From NCBI GenBank assembly GCA_016490735.1, contig JAEMWC010000001.1, positions 532,001 through 596,000 of the forward strand: a DNA stretch of 64,000 nucleotides. Direction: 5' to 3'. Made by a program: the position numbers and the translations under genes. The notes under the pieces were generated by a model that did no database searches, had not been told where the DNA came from, and saw nothing but the letters and a program-made list of their open reading frames with translations. The first letter of the stretch is position 1. Every line of letters begins with the position of its first letter. This stretch comes from Pachyseris speciosa (Eukaryota > Cnidaria > Anthozoa > Scleractinia > Pachyseridae). Below are positions 51,929 through 63,389 of the stretch, one piece after another.

Positions 51929-53422
51929 AGCCAGCATGCGACAATTTACTTTTGCTGACTTTATACACGTATCTTCCATCTTGGCAGCTGATCATTCCAC
52001 TCCAAGATTCCACTTTTCATGCCCTTCTTGGCAAAGATTTTGCTTCGGAGCTTCCTTTTCTGGATCAAATATTGTGGGAGCAGCTCCTGTGACAGCAGAA
52101 ATCTATCCTGACAATTCCTTTTTAAGGTCTTCTTTTCGGAAATGCAGAGAACAGATTCGAGGATCGACGAGAGTAAGGAATTTGTCATCGGCTCTTCTTC
52201 AAAACAATTGTCACTTTGTACGAATTTTTAGACCAGAAGGAAAACGAAAATAGGACACAGATTTGCCTTTATGTGGTTGCTATTAGTACAGACCGCAGCT
52301 GCATAGTATTTTACCATGATTAGTATGTAAGCCTTAATTTTCACAGCTTGTTTTCCTTCATTTGTTTCTGCCGGTCTTCTACCGGCCTCGCTAATTTGGT
52401 ACCAATCTCCCGCGCCTAAACACATTGGAAACGGGCTATTGAAAGTAGCCTCAGTCATGTAATAGAAGTTCTTTACGAAAAGGAAGTAGCCCCTTTAAGA
52501 GATATTAAATTGAGTGTAATCTTTAAAAAGTATAAAACGACGGTAAACAAACAAGATACCCAATCGTACTACCACAACCATCAACAACAAAACTCAAAAT
52601 GGCAAATTCCCGCTGTTGCTTCTCTTATGCCTTTGGAAATAAAAAAGTAGGTCCCAATTAAGTTCTTTAAGACACAATCGTACAAATTTGTACGACAGAC
52701 AGGCCTACCGATTTCAAGATTGCCCACGCTTTCAAATTTAGAGACCTGATTATTATGGTCTGTTTATAGTTTCAACCAGTAACTGTTTTAGGCTTTAAGA
52801 GCCAATACACTGAGAATAACCTTCATTTCCCATTCCATATCATTATTTGCTTTCAAGCAAAACCAAAAATGGCCGTTTTATGCGTCCTGGAGCAAAGCTA
52901 AAAAACACTCATCTTTCCTTTCAAAGATGTTAGAGGGTTTCACGCTTTTTGCCAGGGGTAGTGCCTTGCGCGGGCTTTGATTCATTCAGCTGATGCGTGG
53001 ATCTTGTACATGTGTGTGTGGTTTATAAGCAAGCATCTAAATATTCTTTAAGGCATCCCTATTGGGTAAGGTAAGTCATTTTAACTACAAAATAGCTGGC
53101 ACGTGTAGCTGCTGAATTTGAAACATATGCCGCTGATAGATAATTGTCGTGAGCGGTACAACTTTTTCAATTTCTAAGTTTTCCATGGTACAGTATTTGG
53201 TCTCACTGTTTCCCAGTACAAGAACATTCCCTGAGAGCCTGTACAATTTGCTCTATCAATATATGGCTTCTTCCTTCTCTGTGCAATACAATCAACATTT
53301 AATCCGAGATCCTCAAGACAAGGCAAGGCAAGGCAAGGCATTTACCCAAGGTAGAAATTAAAGTTAAGAGCTGATGGGGCCGTGCAAAACAAAAGGAAAA
53401 CAATTAAAACATTAACTTATAA

Positions 53423-53644
53423 CTAACGTAAAAAACGATAAACTCGAAATAAACTCTTCGTCATGGTCTTCATCGTCGCTGCTGGATTCTTCGTGTTCCG
53501 TCGATGAGACCTTTCGGCTGCCAGTAGACAGAAAAAGCCTGTCGCTCCTAATTCACAGCGAGCTTCTAATTCGCTCCTTACTTTGCGCATGTCTTTCGAA
53601 ACTCCTGTTGGGTCGGCGTTCTTCCCGCGACCCTCTCCGGTCAA
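53423..53644 (-). pseudogene. Fragment of the FFSRL-type multicopy gene
   Basis: Inverted, diverged copy of 54490-54647 plus 55094-55135 (KVRSEL.AR, TGFF.LL). Not complete. Confidence 0.4.
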
Positions 53645-54375
53645 AGACTGTTCGGGATCTTTGACCTCTCTACCTTCACACCTGATACCTGACTGCTTGA
53701 CATGCTACTTACAATGGTACAGACAATGGCATCCAGCATTGTCTTGTTTCCAGTACGTTTTATCCAGATCTGGAACGGCTGTTTCTTAAGTGTTGCAACT
53801 ACATCTTGTAAGATAGCGGCTACTGCTACACTGTCTAGAGGCAGCTCTGAAACACGTGCACGATGGATTGCTTTTCCACAGGACTATTTTGATCGCGTTT
53901 CATGAGAATTAGTGCTGTCCTCAAGACAGTGTAGTGTTGGATCGGCTTAATTTCTCAACCAACAAATAATGCGTCAGAGTCATTAAGCCACGACAAAATC
54001 GTCAGTCCTCCCAAACTTCTGAAGAAATCAGTTCCACCCGTCAAGGCCCAGAAGGTTTAGAAGATGACGAAACCGTAGCAACAGAGGCCAGTGGAATATT
54101 TGCTTGTCAAGAAGAGGGCTGTATCAAGACATTTCAGCGGTCGTGAGCTTTGCAGGCTCATCTAGATGTGGAAAAGTATGAACGATCCCTGGAAAGAGAA
54201 ACACTGCCCGACAAGTAGAAGTGAGGCTACGCAGCGAAAAGAAGTGGGGAAAGGATTCAAGTTCCGACATTAAGTGGCAATGCATCTTGGGATGGGCACT
54301 AAGAAAAGTCAGAAGAGGAAAACTAACTTTATATAAAAGCAAAAAATACCTTACCCAACAGATTTTGATTGGAAA

Positions 54376-54475
54376 CGTAAAGCTTGTGGGATGTGGTTGG
54401 AGTGACAAGAATACCTCACAAATTAATGTGATCTGGTAAGTTGAAGCCACTCTAAGGGCACTAAGGCCATATTAG
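54376..54475. mobile_element. Truncated copy of the 121-bp MITE
   Basis: AAACGTAAAGCTTGTGGG end and the internal CTCTAAGGGCACTAAGGCCA match 19505-19625 in inverse orientation. Confidence 0.6.
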
Positions 54476-54647
54476 CACGGGAAGAGAGCCGACCCAAAAC
54501 ACGTTTCGACTGACAAGACCAAAGTAAGAAGTGAATTAGGAGCTCGCATTTTCATCGGGTGCGACGTTCTGTCACCACAACAAGTGACAGGCTTTTTCTC
54601 TCTACTGACCTCTACTGGCAGCGAAACTACGAAAGGTCTCATCGACA

Positions 54648-55093
54648 CAGGGGCACCCAACTACAAGTTTCGGTAGATATCTGTTCGGTGGAGGGTAATT
54701 CGCCTTGCACTTTCGGCGTCGATTAAAGAGTGCACTCGGATTTTCGTAACTAAAACGTGGCCTAAAAGATTCGAAATTGGGAAATCATAGCCCCTGAGGT
54801 TTTCGGAAAGGTCGTAATTGCCGTTTTAGGCAGTAAAAAACATTAGCTAGCATTTTCGGAAAGAAAATTGTTCCGTAGAAAGTTCGTGCAAAGTTCATTT
54901 CAGCTTACATTTTCTCAAAGGAAGATTTTGTTCCCTAACATTTTCGGGAAATTAAAATTCAGCTAGGGAATCCGAACAGATGAACTTCTTCTAGCTTATG
55001 AAAACATCGCTTTAAACAGACTTCAAACACCATAAGGTACTTAAAAACGCCTTTCTACAGCTTTTGATTGATTTGGCTCGTTGGGTGCCCCTG
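54648..55093. mobile_element. 446-bp MITE, second copy, with TSD
   Basis: CAGGGGCACCCAAC to CGTTGGGTGCCCCTG, inverted relative to 28583-29029. Flanked by TCGACA at 54642-54647 and 55094-55099. Confidence 0.88.
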
Positions 55094-57129
55094 TCGACAG
55101 ATCATGAAGAATCCAGCAGCGACGATGAAGACCAACAAAATGCAATTGAGGCTGAATCTTTATATTCAAACTTTCACGCAGTCGTCGAAGAGGAGGATGC
55201 TTTGCGTCACCCTATTTTTTCACTCTCGCAAAACATGCAATTTGGTGCACAATAACACTAAAATTATCAAGTTTATTAATAAGAATGCTGAGGGAGATTT
55301 GTGGGGATCTCGCATTAAATGTAGATGATATTGCACAGATGAGGAAAATGCCATATATTCACAAATTGGCCAGGCTGTCAGGGAACGTTCTTGTACCGCG
55401 AAACAGTGAGAACAATTACTATGGTAAATGTAGCAGTTGAAACAGTTGTAGCGCTCATGACAAGTACCTATTAGCAGATGTTTCAAATCGGCGGCTACAC
55501 ATGCCAACGATCTGGTAGTTAAAAGGAGTCACCTTGTGACAATAAGGATGCTATAAAGCATATTTAGATGTGACTGCTTAAAAGCCACGCACCCATAACC
55601 AAGATCCACAAGATTCGATTACATCGAAATGTCGGGTGATCATCCTAGACGGTGCTGCAGGAATAACAAAAGCGCACACTCTCAAAACTTGAAGTGGGCG
55701 TATTCTACCCCTGGTAAAAAAAAACTTGAAACCCTCCGTGAAGCGTCGTTACTGTTCCCACAAAAACCCCGGCAGCCCCCTGGGCAAAACCCCTATTTTT
55801 AACACTGCTCTGACCTGGAAGCCCTGTGGTCAATCCTGATGGGGTGGGTGGCTGTATAGTGGATAAGGACCTATTTCGTTTATTTTGCAAAAGGCATAAT
55901 AGAAGCAATAGCGGGAATTTGCCATTTTGATTTTAACCATTGGTTATCTTGTTTGTTTCTTTGTTTCTTTATTGTTAGGAGCCTAGTTTAACCTTTAACC
56001 GTCGTTTAAGAAAGATAACACTCAATTTAATATCTGTTAAAGGGGCTACTTCCTTTCATAAGGAACTTCTACTGAGGGTACTTGTAATTCTAAAGTCTTT
56101 GGGTAACTTGAGCTTTTTACGGATTGGCGACCTCACCTGTGATGTATTGCGTGACAAGTCAGTGTGTCGAACCGTAAACATTCAACTGGAGATAACTTTA
56201 CGCTGCAAAGCTTTTAAGACCTCAACGCATATTTGTATAAAACTCATGATGATTTAAAGACAGGAAAAGGAAACTAAAACAGAAGGTAAACGAAATGCAG
56301 CTTAATTGAAGGCAGTCTATTCAACATTGTGGTGAGTCAAGTAATCGATTTTTAGAATTATTGCAAGCTGTTCTTTCGGATTTCTATTTTTGATAAAATT
56401 AATTGTTTCCATTATATCTCAATGTGCCACTTGATTTCAATTCTTAAAACAACTACAAAGGTGATTCACATTTGCAACTTGGAGAAAAGATATCTTTCCG
56501 AGGAGTGTTTCGCTACGGCGGTAATCTGTCATACAACTTACATGTATATTTCAAAATGGCGGATAGTGAAAATTTACTAACTTTCGAGACTTTTTGTCGC
56601 AAATCCGTTGAAGATCCCAAAAAATTGAAACGGTAGAAAGTTAAAACAATCCTTCGTAGTCTCTCAAGAGATTTTCTGGGGAGATTAAGGGCGTACCACA
56701 GCCATTTACAGCGTGTTTGTTTTGGGTCCTACTGGACACGTTTCAGACGAGGTGTAGGTACGCTTGGCGAAAAAATCGTATTTTATTTATTTGAAGAGAA
56801 AATCAACTGTTTCGTCAATCAGTAATCTAAAGAAGGTTCAATAAAGTCGGAATTGCGTGGAAAAGGATCAAACTTTGTGATTAGCTGAGTCGCTAAGGTC
56901 ATATATGTTGGGAATTTTGGGGTTTTGTTGACAAAAAATACCATTATCTGATTTAAAGTAATTTCTCCCAAATGAACGAATATTTGGGTAAATAAACACC
57001 ATTTTCAAATGTGTGGTACTAGTGCCTACCAATATAAAAAGTATGAGCCAAACCGATTTTTGAGCTGTTTCCGTCATTTCTTCGATCCTTACAGACATTT
57101 ACTCTTAAGTTGCCTGATAATATCTGCAG

Positions 57130-57245
57130 CACGTACATCATAACACTAAAAGGTAATTATTCGTGCTGCTCTGTTCTAAAGTTTTTGTAAGCCCTTTTAT
57201 ATCCAAATTGCCCCAGACAACATCACAGTAATCGAAAACAGACTA
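57130..57245 (-). pseudogene. LINE fragment
   Basis: The minus frame SVFDYCDVVWGNLDIKG is the YCD.VWG block C-terminal to reverse transcriptase in metazoan LINEs. Confidence 0.5.
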
Positions 57246-57480
57246 CCGCACAGAAAAACTCAGGCTCGGGCCAAACGAGGGTAAAGTCATTTTCATCTTG
57301 GGTGGAGTTTTTACTTTAACTCTGAGGGAGCCCAATGTCTATAAGCCTCGTGGTTTCCTTTTGGGCTTCCTCGCCACTTTCATTTGCTTTGTGTAACTGT
57401 TTTGTTTTATCGTTATTTGTATTTTGTGGTAAAATATATAAACATCCAAACAAACAGTTTTCCTCAAATTCACTTTAGCC

Positions 57481-57735
57481 GTGAAAAGTGATAAGTTATC
57501 AGGCTGCTACGTGCGTTTTCATTGTATTCCTTCACACAGTGACAGTGACAGTGGCACCTCCCAGAGTGCTTTAATGACAAAATATGCAGATGACATTACG
57601 TGTAGTACACCTGTTGGGCCTTGTGTTGATGACAATGCCTCTGAGGAAGTAGAAAATATTAGAGTTTTGTCAGAGGAAAATTTGATGAAACTTAACCTGA
57701 GCAAGGCCAAGGAACTTATCATACATAATACATAA
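57481..57735 (+). pseudogene. LINE reverse-transcriptase fragment (YADD)
   Basis: KYADDITCSTPV and EENLMKLNLSKAKELI give the RT catalytic core and the following helix; flanks are missing. Confidence 0.6.
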
Positions 57736-57737
57736 TA

Positions 57738-58860
57738 CATACAGACTTTATTCGTCCCAAAAGGGCTTTTCAGAATAAAGGTACAATTACAATTAAGTTC
57801 AACACAAACAGAAACTATGTACAAGTGATATAAACACAAGTCAAAATAACAATAAATTAAGCTAGTTTAAAGTGTGCAATTAAGACTCTAATTTTAAAAG
57901 TAAATCTTTCTTTAGACAGCGTTTGAAGTCTGTTAGTGTGGATTTAACTTATAGGCAAAGTTTGACAGTTCTGAAATAAAAGGTTCTTTGTCCTGTGACA
58001 GTTCTATACAAGGGAATATGTAACATCTGGGAGTTCCTCGTTGTGCGCTTAGTGATGCTAGCTCTTTGGATATATCTACAAAATAAGGAGTCAGGTGCAT
58101 ACCCAGTCATACATTTAAAGGCCATTATTGCAGGACGATAGTATAGCTGCTGTCGTACTGATAGCCACTTCAAGTCTTTAAGGATGGGAGAAATATGATC
58201 ATATTTCCTCGAGTTGCTAACAATACGGGCTGCAAAATTCTGCACAGCTTGAATCCTGTTAAGATTGTGGTCAGGGGTGTTGCTCCAAACATTACAACAG
58301 TAGTACAACTTACTGAAGACTAAAACATTGATTATGATGGTTAAGGTATTCACATCGAAAGCGTGTTTAACTCGATTGATCTGTCCCAAGCGCGACATGC
58401 AGCTAGACACTGTCGAAGCGACATGCTTGTCAGGCTGGAGTCGAGAAGAACTCCTAGATCCTTAGCAGAATCAGCCCGTGTGATTTCCTTTCCCACGGTA
58501 AGGTTAGACGGAAGTCCTCTGCCTTATTGACCATCGCTCTACTGCCAAAGACAATGAGTTTAGTTTTGTCAGGATTTATAAGGAGTTGATTTCTAAAGGT
58601 CCAGTTACTGATTCTGCATAAATCTTGATTTAATTTATCAACGGCATTTGCCTTATCCTGAAGGCTGAAATTTAGTAGCAATTTAGTATCATCTTCGTAG
58701 CACTGCGTGGAGCTGTGTTGTGGAATACTTGGGAGTTCATTGGTGTATATGCTAAATAACAGCGGGCCCAGAATACTACCTTGAGGCACTCCGCAGGTCA
58801 CAGGGAGTCTATCTGAAATAGCACTATGGATTTTGACAAATTGGTAACGTAATCATAGAA
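57738..58860 (-). mobile_element. 5'-truncated CR1/L2-like LINE
   Basis: The minus frames 58801-58454 (CGVPQGSILGPLLF, catalytic YEDD) and 58410-57949 (YCCNVWSNT..., C-terminal tail) are RT 3' half. A frameshift lies near 58430 and the catalytic box has Glu for the usual Ala. The 3' tail at 57735-57745 is a CATAATA repeat. Confidence 0.8.
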
Positions 58861-58902
58861 AGAAGCACTCCCCTGTCCCCTCCTGACCCAATGGTCTTCT
58901 AA

Positions 58903-59050
58903 ACGGTGTTATATTTATCGATATTGGAAAGGCTTTTGACACTATCGACCACTGCATGAAATCGTTTTGCGGAAACTTGCAAATTATGGAGTTGATCACA
59001 ACTCTCTACGAGTTTTCCCCTCTTATCTAAGTAAAAGGTGCCAGAGAAAG
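58903..59050 (+). pseudogene. LINE RT N-terminal fragment
   Basis: AFDTIDH block followed by KLANYGVDHNSLRVF...YLS.RCQ in the next frame; ends where E3 sequence begins. Confidence 0.6.
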
Positions 59051-59076
59051 CGAACTAAGATGTGGGGTGCCAAGCC

Positions 59077-59464
59077 GGGGAAAAAAAAAATGAAGTTCAG
59101 GGACCATTCACCCTGCATCATCAACCTGGACGATTTCGGAAGCTTTGGCACACATTGGGTTTGTTGCTGGACTGGAAAAGAATTCCCTGCTTCAAGGCAG
59201 GATGTGGAGTATTTCGACTCCTTCGGCCTGCCGCCCCCAAACGAGTGGGAACAACAAATGCGAAAGTTGGGCCACAAAACCTTTCTCCGCAACGACAACC
59301 TAATCCAGTGGATCGGAAGTGTGAGGTGTGGGTACTTCTGCCTGCTATTCCTCAACGAACGCAACGCACAAGGCACAAGTTACAAGGATATTCTGAAAAG
59401 GTTTTCTGACGATGTGCACCACAAAGAGCGGGTTGTGAAAAATTATTTCATGAATATACCTTGA
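59077..59464 (+). CDS. Adenain-type protease, N-terminally truncated (E3)
   Basis: Open frame with INLDDFGSFGTHWVCC (His), EYFDSFGLPP (Asp) and SVRCGYFCLLF (Cys), ending VVKNYFMNIP. The catalytic triad is complete, unlike E2. The N-terminus is lost into LINE sequence; an A run precedes it (about 59083-59092), as in E1/E2. Confidence 0.8.
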
Positions 59465-59467
59465 CCA

Positions 59468-59608
59468 ATGGCTGATTGGTATTGCGTGCGGGACAAACGC
59501 AAAACACCAAATGTTCCTGGTCTGAAAGGGTTGTTATAACGAAAAATGGGGAAAGCCAAGTGCGCGGTTTGTGGCATAACGAAAACCCGCTTCTTGCCGG
59601 GAAACTGA
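59468..59608 (+). pseudogene. DUF5679-like remnant, frameshifted (E3)
   Basis: Starts MADWYCVRDKRKT and, after a frameshift near 59520, continues KCAVCGITKTRFLPGN. Confidence 0.65.
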
Positions 59609-59629
59609 CGGGGCCCTCTCATGCTGAGG

Positions 59630-59904
59630 GCGCTGGTGTTTTGACTGACCTTGCGGGCACTGCGCTCGACTTCACTTTGCAACACGGGATTCCGTATCTC
59701 GCGAAAAAAGGGGTGGAGGCTGGCCGCTATTACGCTTCTGAGGCACTTCGCAACAAACAGCTCCAGAAAAAGGCCATCAACTATGGGGTGCGCAAGGCTA
59801 CCCCAGTGTTGGAAAAGGTCGCCAGCGAGCTGCTGAACCAGCTTTCCACGAAGGTGCGCCCCAACATCCGTTACAAAACCGACAGACCCGATCTCGACGG
59901 GTGA
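59630..59904 (+). pseudogene. PLA2 virion protein, N-terminal part (E3)
   Basis: HGIPYLAKKGVEAGRYYASEA through LLNQLSTKVRPNIRYKTD matches the N-terminal 80 residues of the E1/E2 PLA2 proteins. It is interrupted by the LINE; the catalytic part reappears at 61644. Confidence 0.8.
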
Positions 59905-59925
59905 GGAATTCCTGTCCCCTTTCCC

Positions 59926-59956
<31 letters not shown>

Positions 59957-61352
59957 CATACATACATACTTTATTTATTTATACACGGTAAAATCTTCAG
60001 TTTGTAGTACATTAATAATATTAATTAAAACAACACTGTTTTACAAGATTGCCGTGTGGGAGCCCGACTGACAATCGCTGTAAAATTTGTCAAGTTCCCT
60101 TTTAAAATATCCAAGAGAGTCTGATTTTCTTAAATTTATGGGTAGGCTATTCCATAGTAGCGCCCCGCTGTAGCCCAGGGCACGCTTACAATAGTTCGTG
60201 CGTGGCTTGGGCAGGTTTAGTTTAATCTCAGAATCTCTTAAGTTATACGGTGTACTACGGATGCTAAATAAATCCTGCAGGTACGCTGGGGAAAGCCCTT
60301 TAACTATTTTAAACATTAACATCGCCTTAAGCTTTTTCCTTCGTGTGGAGAGATTGTCCCATTTGAGCCTATTTAGGAGGATACTGGCACTAGTGTCATA
60401 ACTGGACCTGGTAATGACCCTGGCAGCCCTATTTTGGAGTTTCTGTAGTTTTTCACTCAAGGTAACGCTGAGTTCATCCCAAACAGGGCAGCAATAGTCA
60501 AAGTGGGGCAAAATCAACGCTTGGTAGATTTGAAGAGCGGTACGCGGTACTTTCGGAAATGAATGGTCTTATTCGTTTAAGGGCGCCTATGGCTGAGGAT
60601 ATCTTCTTACTAATTTCTTCTATATGTTTTGTCCATGAAAGGTGTTCGTCAATAAACAAGCCCAGCGATTTAGCTTCTTCGACTTTTTTGATCGATTTCC
60701 CGTCGATCTCAATATCGATCTGATTATTCGATAGAGCATGTATTCGTTGATTTGACCCAATTACCATGAATTCAGTTTTAGCGATATTAAGGCTTAGCCT
60801 ACTAGTTATAAGCCAGCGCTGAAGATTTCTTAGTTCTAAGTTTACAGCATTCTCAAGATCAGTCATTGTACTGGCAGCGAAGGTTATATTAGTATCATCG
60901 GCGAAAATTCTAGGAGAGGCTGAAGTGGGGCAACTGGGAAGATCATTAATATAGACTAAGAATAGGAGTGGACCAAGATTGCTACCTTGTGGGACGCCAC
61001 AAGAGACTGGGGCAGTATTTGATAAATGGCCATTTGTGCTGCATTTTTGGCTTCGGTCAGAAAGATAAGATTCAAACCATTTGAGACTACTCGTGTCAAC
61101 GCCATATTTCTGAAGCTTTCGTATGAGGATACTATGGTCGATGGTGTCGAAGGCTTTTTTCAGATCGATGAAAATTACACCATTTACAAGGCCGTTATCG
61201 ATATTGACCGACCAACTATTTGTGGCTTCAATCAATGCAGTCAGTGTACTGTGTAATGATCGGAATCCAGATTGGCAGTGAGTTAGTAAGTTGTTATCAT
61301 CGTCGATTTCAAAAAACTGTGGAGTGTCATCTCCGACCCCAAGCTTTTCAAA
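59926..61352 (-). mobile_element. 5'-truncated CR1/L2-like LINE inserted in E3
   Basis: Minus strand: AFDTIDH, CGVPQGSNLGPLLF, catalytic FADD (frame to 60498), then YCCPVWDEL...LLWNSLP (60517-60041, shifted one frame). The 3' end is a CATA/TATG microsatellite (59927-59970). Confidence 0.88.
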
Positions 61353-61385
61353 GGCCCTGAAGTTTCAGCAAAAGAGGGGCGCGCG

Positions 61386-61640
61386 ATGGTGGCCGAATAC
61401 CAACGCCAATACGCGGACTACAAGCGGCAGGGCGGCACCCGCAGCTACGGCTCGTGGATAAAATGGAAAGGCTACGGGAAAGGGCTCGTCGGCGCCACTC
61501 TTGGGGATTTCGTCGACCCCCGCTTCGTTTCGCAGGATGTGTTGGTGCCCAAGTTCGCGACCAACCCCAAGTTTTTGAAAGTCTTTGCCAAAGCGGTGCC
61601 CAACCACCGCGGGTTCATGGACGTCCTCAAGAAAATTAAG
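61386..61640 (+). pseudogene. Unassigned E3 coding fragment
   Basis: Open GC-rich frame (MVAEYQRQYADYKRQGG, KGYGKGLVGATLGD, FAKAVPNHRGFMDVLKKIKR). No match recognised. It lies between the two PLA2 parts but is not part of PLA2 in E1/E2, so it may be a lineage-specific insert. Confidence 0.4.
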
Positions 61641-61643
61641 CGA

Positions 61644-62038
61644 TGCGCAACTACTACGGCTCGGGGGTGGACATCCACGCCATGATTGGGAAACTGCCGG
61701 CGCCTTAGGAGGGTGGACTCTTCCCGGCCATCACTACCCCGGCCTTACAACCCCCTGTCCAGCCAGCTGACCTTCGACCCCGAAACGGGTGAAATCCTGC
61801 AAGTTTTTCAACAGCCCAGCGGCTCCACTGATGCGGTGGCAATGCAGCATGATGTTGATTACAGCAGTTGTGGTTTTCGCGCGAAGAAGTACGGAGAAGA
61901 CGAAAAAAATCCAAGCATGTTGCCGACCGCAAAATGGTGAAGTCTCTTGACGTGATTCAGTGGAAGCAAAGACAGTGGGGCCACGCGTTGGCCCGAAACG
62001 CAATTAATGCCAAGGAAAAACTTGGTCTGGGTTTTTGA
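61644..62038 (+). pseudogene. PLA2 virion protein, catalytic part, degraded (E3)
   Basis: DIHAMIGKLPAP, then shifted frames with PYNPLSSQLTFDPETGE and QHDVDYSSCG (HD..Y active site), ending KEKLGLGF. Several frameshifts. No AAAAAAC slippery site or integrase follows. Confidence 0.7.
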
Positions 62039-62047
62039 ACTCGTTCA

Positions 62048-62485
62048 CTACCCGGCTGAATTCTTCTCTGACCTCCTCTTCGAGGGTTTTTCTTGGGGAA
62101 CGTAGTTCACCTGCAAGGGACACCAAGAGCCAACACAATGTGAGCATTGATGCGGCAGCCACGGGTATGTATAATCCATGATCCATTTTTCTTCAATATC
62201 CTCGGCTTCGTACCACTGGCACAACACGTGGTGCCTGTTTTTCAACCAACAGGCCCAACAACACCCGTTCCGTCTGCAAGTATGGCATTGCCCACAGCTG
62301 GTTATCAGGGTGTAGCAGTTCTCAATTTCACCAAAGGGGGCGTCTTCGAAATACAGAAACAGCTCACAATGTACTTCACCCCAACCCGCTCTTTTTTTGT
62401 CCTGAATTTTAGCTGCAATTGTATCCTTAAGTATTTCCTCCCTCAACTCTGGTGGGAGTTGGTTGACCCTTTCTTGCAGATTCAT
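62048..62485 (-). CDS. Cys-rich small protein with LPPELREEI motif (E3)
   Basis: 145 residues from the ATG at 62485. The N-terminal LPPELREEILKDTIAAKIQ helix is shared with the next gene. A Cys-rich centre follows (CGQCHTCRRNGCCWACW), probably metal binding. No family recognised. Starts 13 bases behind its paralogue. Confidence 0.55.
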   Translation of the reverse strand: MNLQERVNQLPPELREEILKDTIAAKIQDKKRAGWGEVHCELFLYFEDAPFGEIENCYTLITSCGQCHTCRRNGCCWACWLKNRHHVLCQWYEAEDIEEKWIMDYTYPWLPHQCSHCVGSWCPLQVNYVPQEKPSKRRSEKNSAG

Positions 62486-62498
62486 TTGTGAGGGGGTA

Positions 62499-62699
62499 CT
62501 ATTCTTCAAAAGACCAACTCTCCTGCGAGGGTGTGAAAAAAATGGGAAACATGAACCGAAACAAGGGAGCCAAAAGCTCTTTGTGGATCCAATTCCAACC
62601 CATTTTTTCTCTTTCCTTCTGCTGGTTTTGGGTGTGGTGGTGACGAATTTTCTCTCGCAACTCGGGAGGGAGCGCGCGAATCTGCTCCATCAGATCCAT
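62499..62699 (-). CDS. Small LPPELREKI-motif protein (E3)
   Basis: 66 residues, ATG at 62699. ALPPELREKIRHH aligns with the neighbour above, so the two are paralogues by duplication; the LPPEL.. start is reminiscent of an F-box-like helix. Function unknown. Confidence 0.5.
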   Translation of the reverse strand: MDLMEQIRALPPELREKIRHHHTQNQQKEREKMGWNWIHKELLAPLFRFMFPIFFTPSQESWSFEE

Positions 62700-62719
62700 T
62701 TATATCTCAGCGCAGATCT

Positions 62720-63019
62720 TCAATGGACCGTTGCCCAAAACTTTTCATCGAGCAACCAACGTTTCATATACTCCTTTTCATCAGGTTTGAGGAGTTTGAA
62801 AACTTTGAAAGAAAAATCGCCACAGGTGTCGTGGATGTTTTTTGTGTTCTTGATGAACCCCCAAGGGGATTCATCCTTTTCCAACAAAATGCGCACATAT
62901 AACATTGGCGCGAACCCCTCCATGGAATTTTTGTCCACCCTTTCTTTCAGCCATCTGTTTATTCTCAGAATCAACTTGCGCCTTATGGTGTAACGTTTTG
63001 ACCAATCATCGTCGCCCAT
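62720..63019 (-). CDS. Small protein, SPW.FIK family, copy 1 (E3)
   Basis: 99 residues from the ATG at 63019. RRKLILRINRWLKE, ESPWGFIKNTKN and EKEYMKRWLLDEKFWATVH. Paralogue of the next gene. Function unknown. Confidence 0.55.
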   Translation of the reverse strand: MGDDDWSKRYTIRRKLILRINRWLKERVDKNSMEGFAPMLYVRILLEKDESPWGFIKNTKNIHDTCGDFSFKVFKLLKPDEKEYMKRWLLDEKFWATVH

Positions 63020-63045
63020 TGGTCTTCCCCTCACACCCCCTTTGT

Positions 63046-63342
63046 TCAATGGACCGTGTCATAGAACCTCTCGTCGGTCAGCCACTTGTTCATAAACTCC
63101 TGTTCATCCCCCGTGAGAGAATGATAAACCCTATAACTAACATAAGCACATTCATCAATGAAATGATTATTTCCTGTTTTCTTTATGAAAGCCCATGGGG
63201 ACATATCATTTCGCAACAAATCCCGCACGTGGCACATTGGAAGTATATAAATAGAAGATGAATATTCCTTTCCCAACCACCTGTCTATCTCAGCTATCAA
63301 AGCCTGCCTCACGTTGTAACGCAACAGGTCGGTCGCCATCAT
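63046..63342 (-). CDS. Small protein, SPW.FIK family, copy 2 (E3)
   Basis: 98 residues, ATG-ATG start at 63342. RQALIAEIDRWLGKE, MSPWAFIKKTGN and EQEFMNKWLTDERFYDTVH align over the full length with copy 1. The leader has CACCCTATTAGAGA, shared with 63390-63833. Confidence 0.55.
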   Translation of the reverse strand: MMATDLLRYNVRQALIAEIDRWLGKEYSSSIYILPMCHVRDLLRNDMSPWAFIKKTGNNHFIDECAYVSYRVYHSLTGDEQEFMNKWLTDERFYDTVH

Positions 63343-63389
63343 ACCCTGACAACCCCTTTCTCTAATAGGGTGAGAGAATCAAGATAAAA

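Larger units (their letters stand above)
53970..55200 (+). pseudogene. C2H2 zinc-finger / FFSRL-type multicopy gene, degraded
   Basis: A C2H2-type finger CQEEGCIKTFQR..ALQAHL (about 54100-54170) with internal stops, then KVRSELGARIFIG and QQVTGFFSLLTS (about 54520-54640). The MITE at 54648-55093 interrupts it and the coding continues behind (HEESSSDDEDQQ). The same family as the KTQQIRSFFSRL gene at 22974-25950. Confidence 0.5.
50446..57107. mobile_element. Long inverted-repeat element, degraded
   Basis: Arms of about 1.0-1.1 kb (50446-51545 and 56085-57107) are closely matching inverted copies. Matching continues between 52455-52640 and 55900-56080, with about 910 bases present only in the left arm. 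The interior contains degraded coding fragments (51700-51928; 53970-55200) and a later MITE. No target duplication was identified, so the exact ends are uncertain. Confidence 0.65.

Noticed and set aside
53320..53341. AAGGC tandem repeat as a telomere-like or regulatory array
   Set aside because: Only about four units of a simple repeat.
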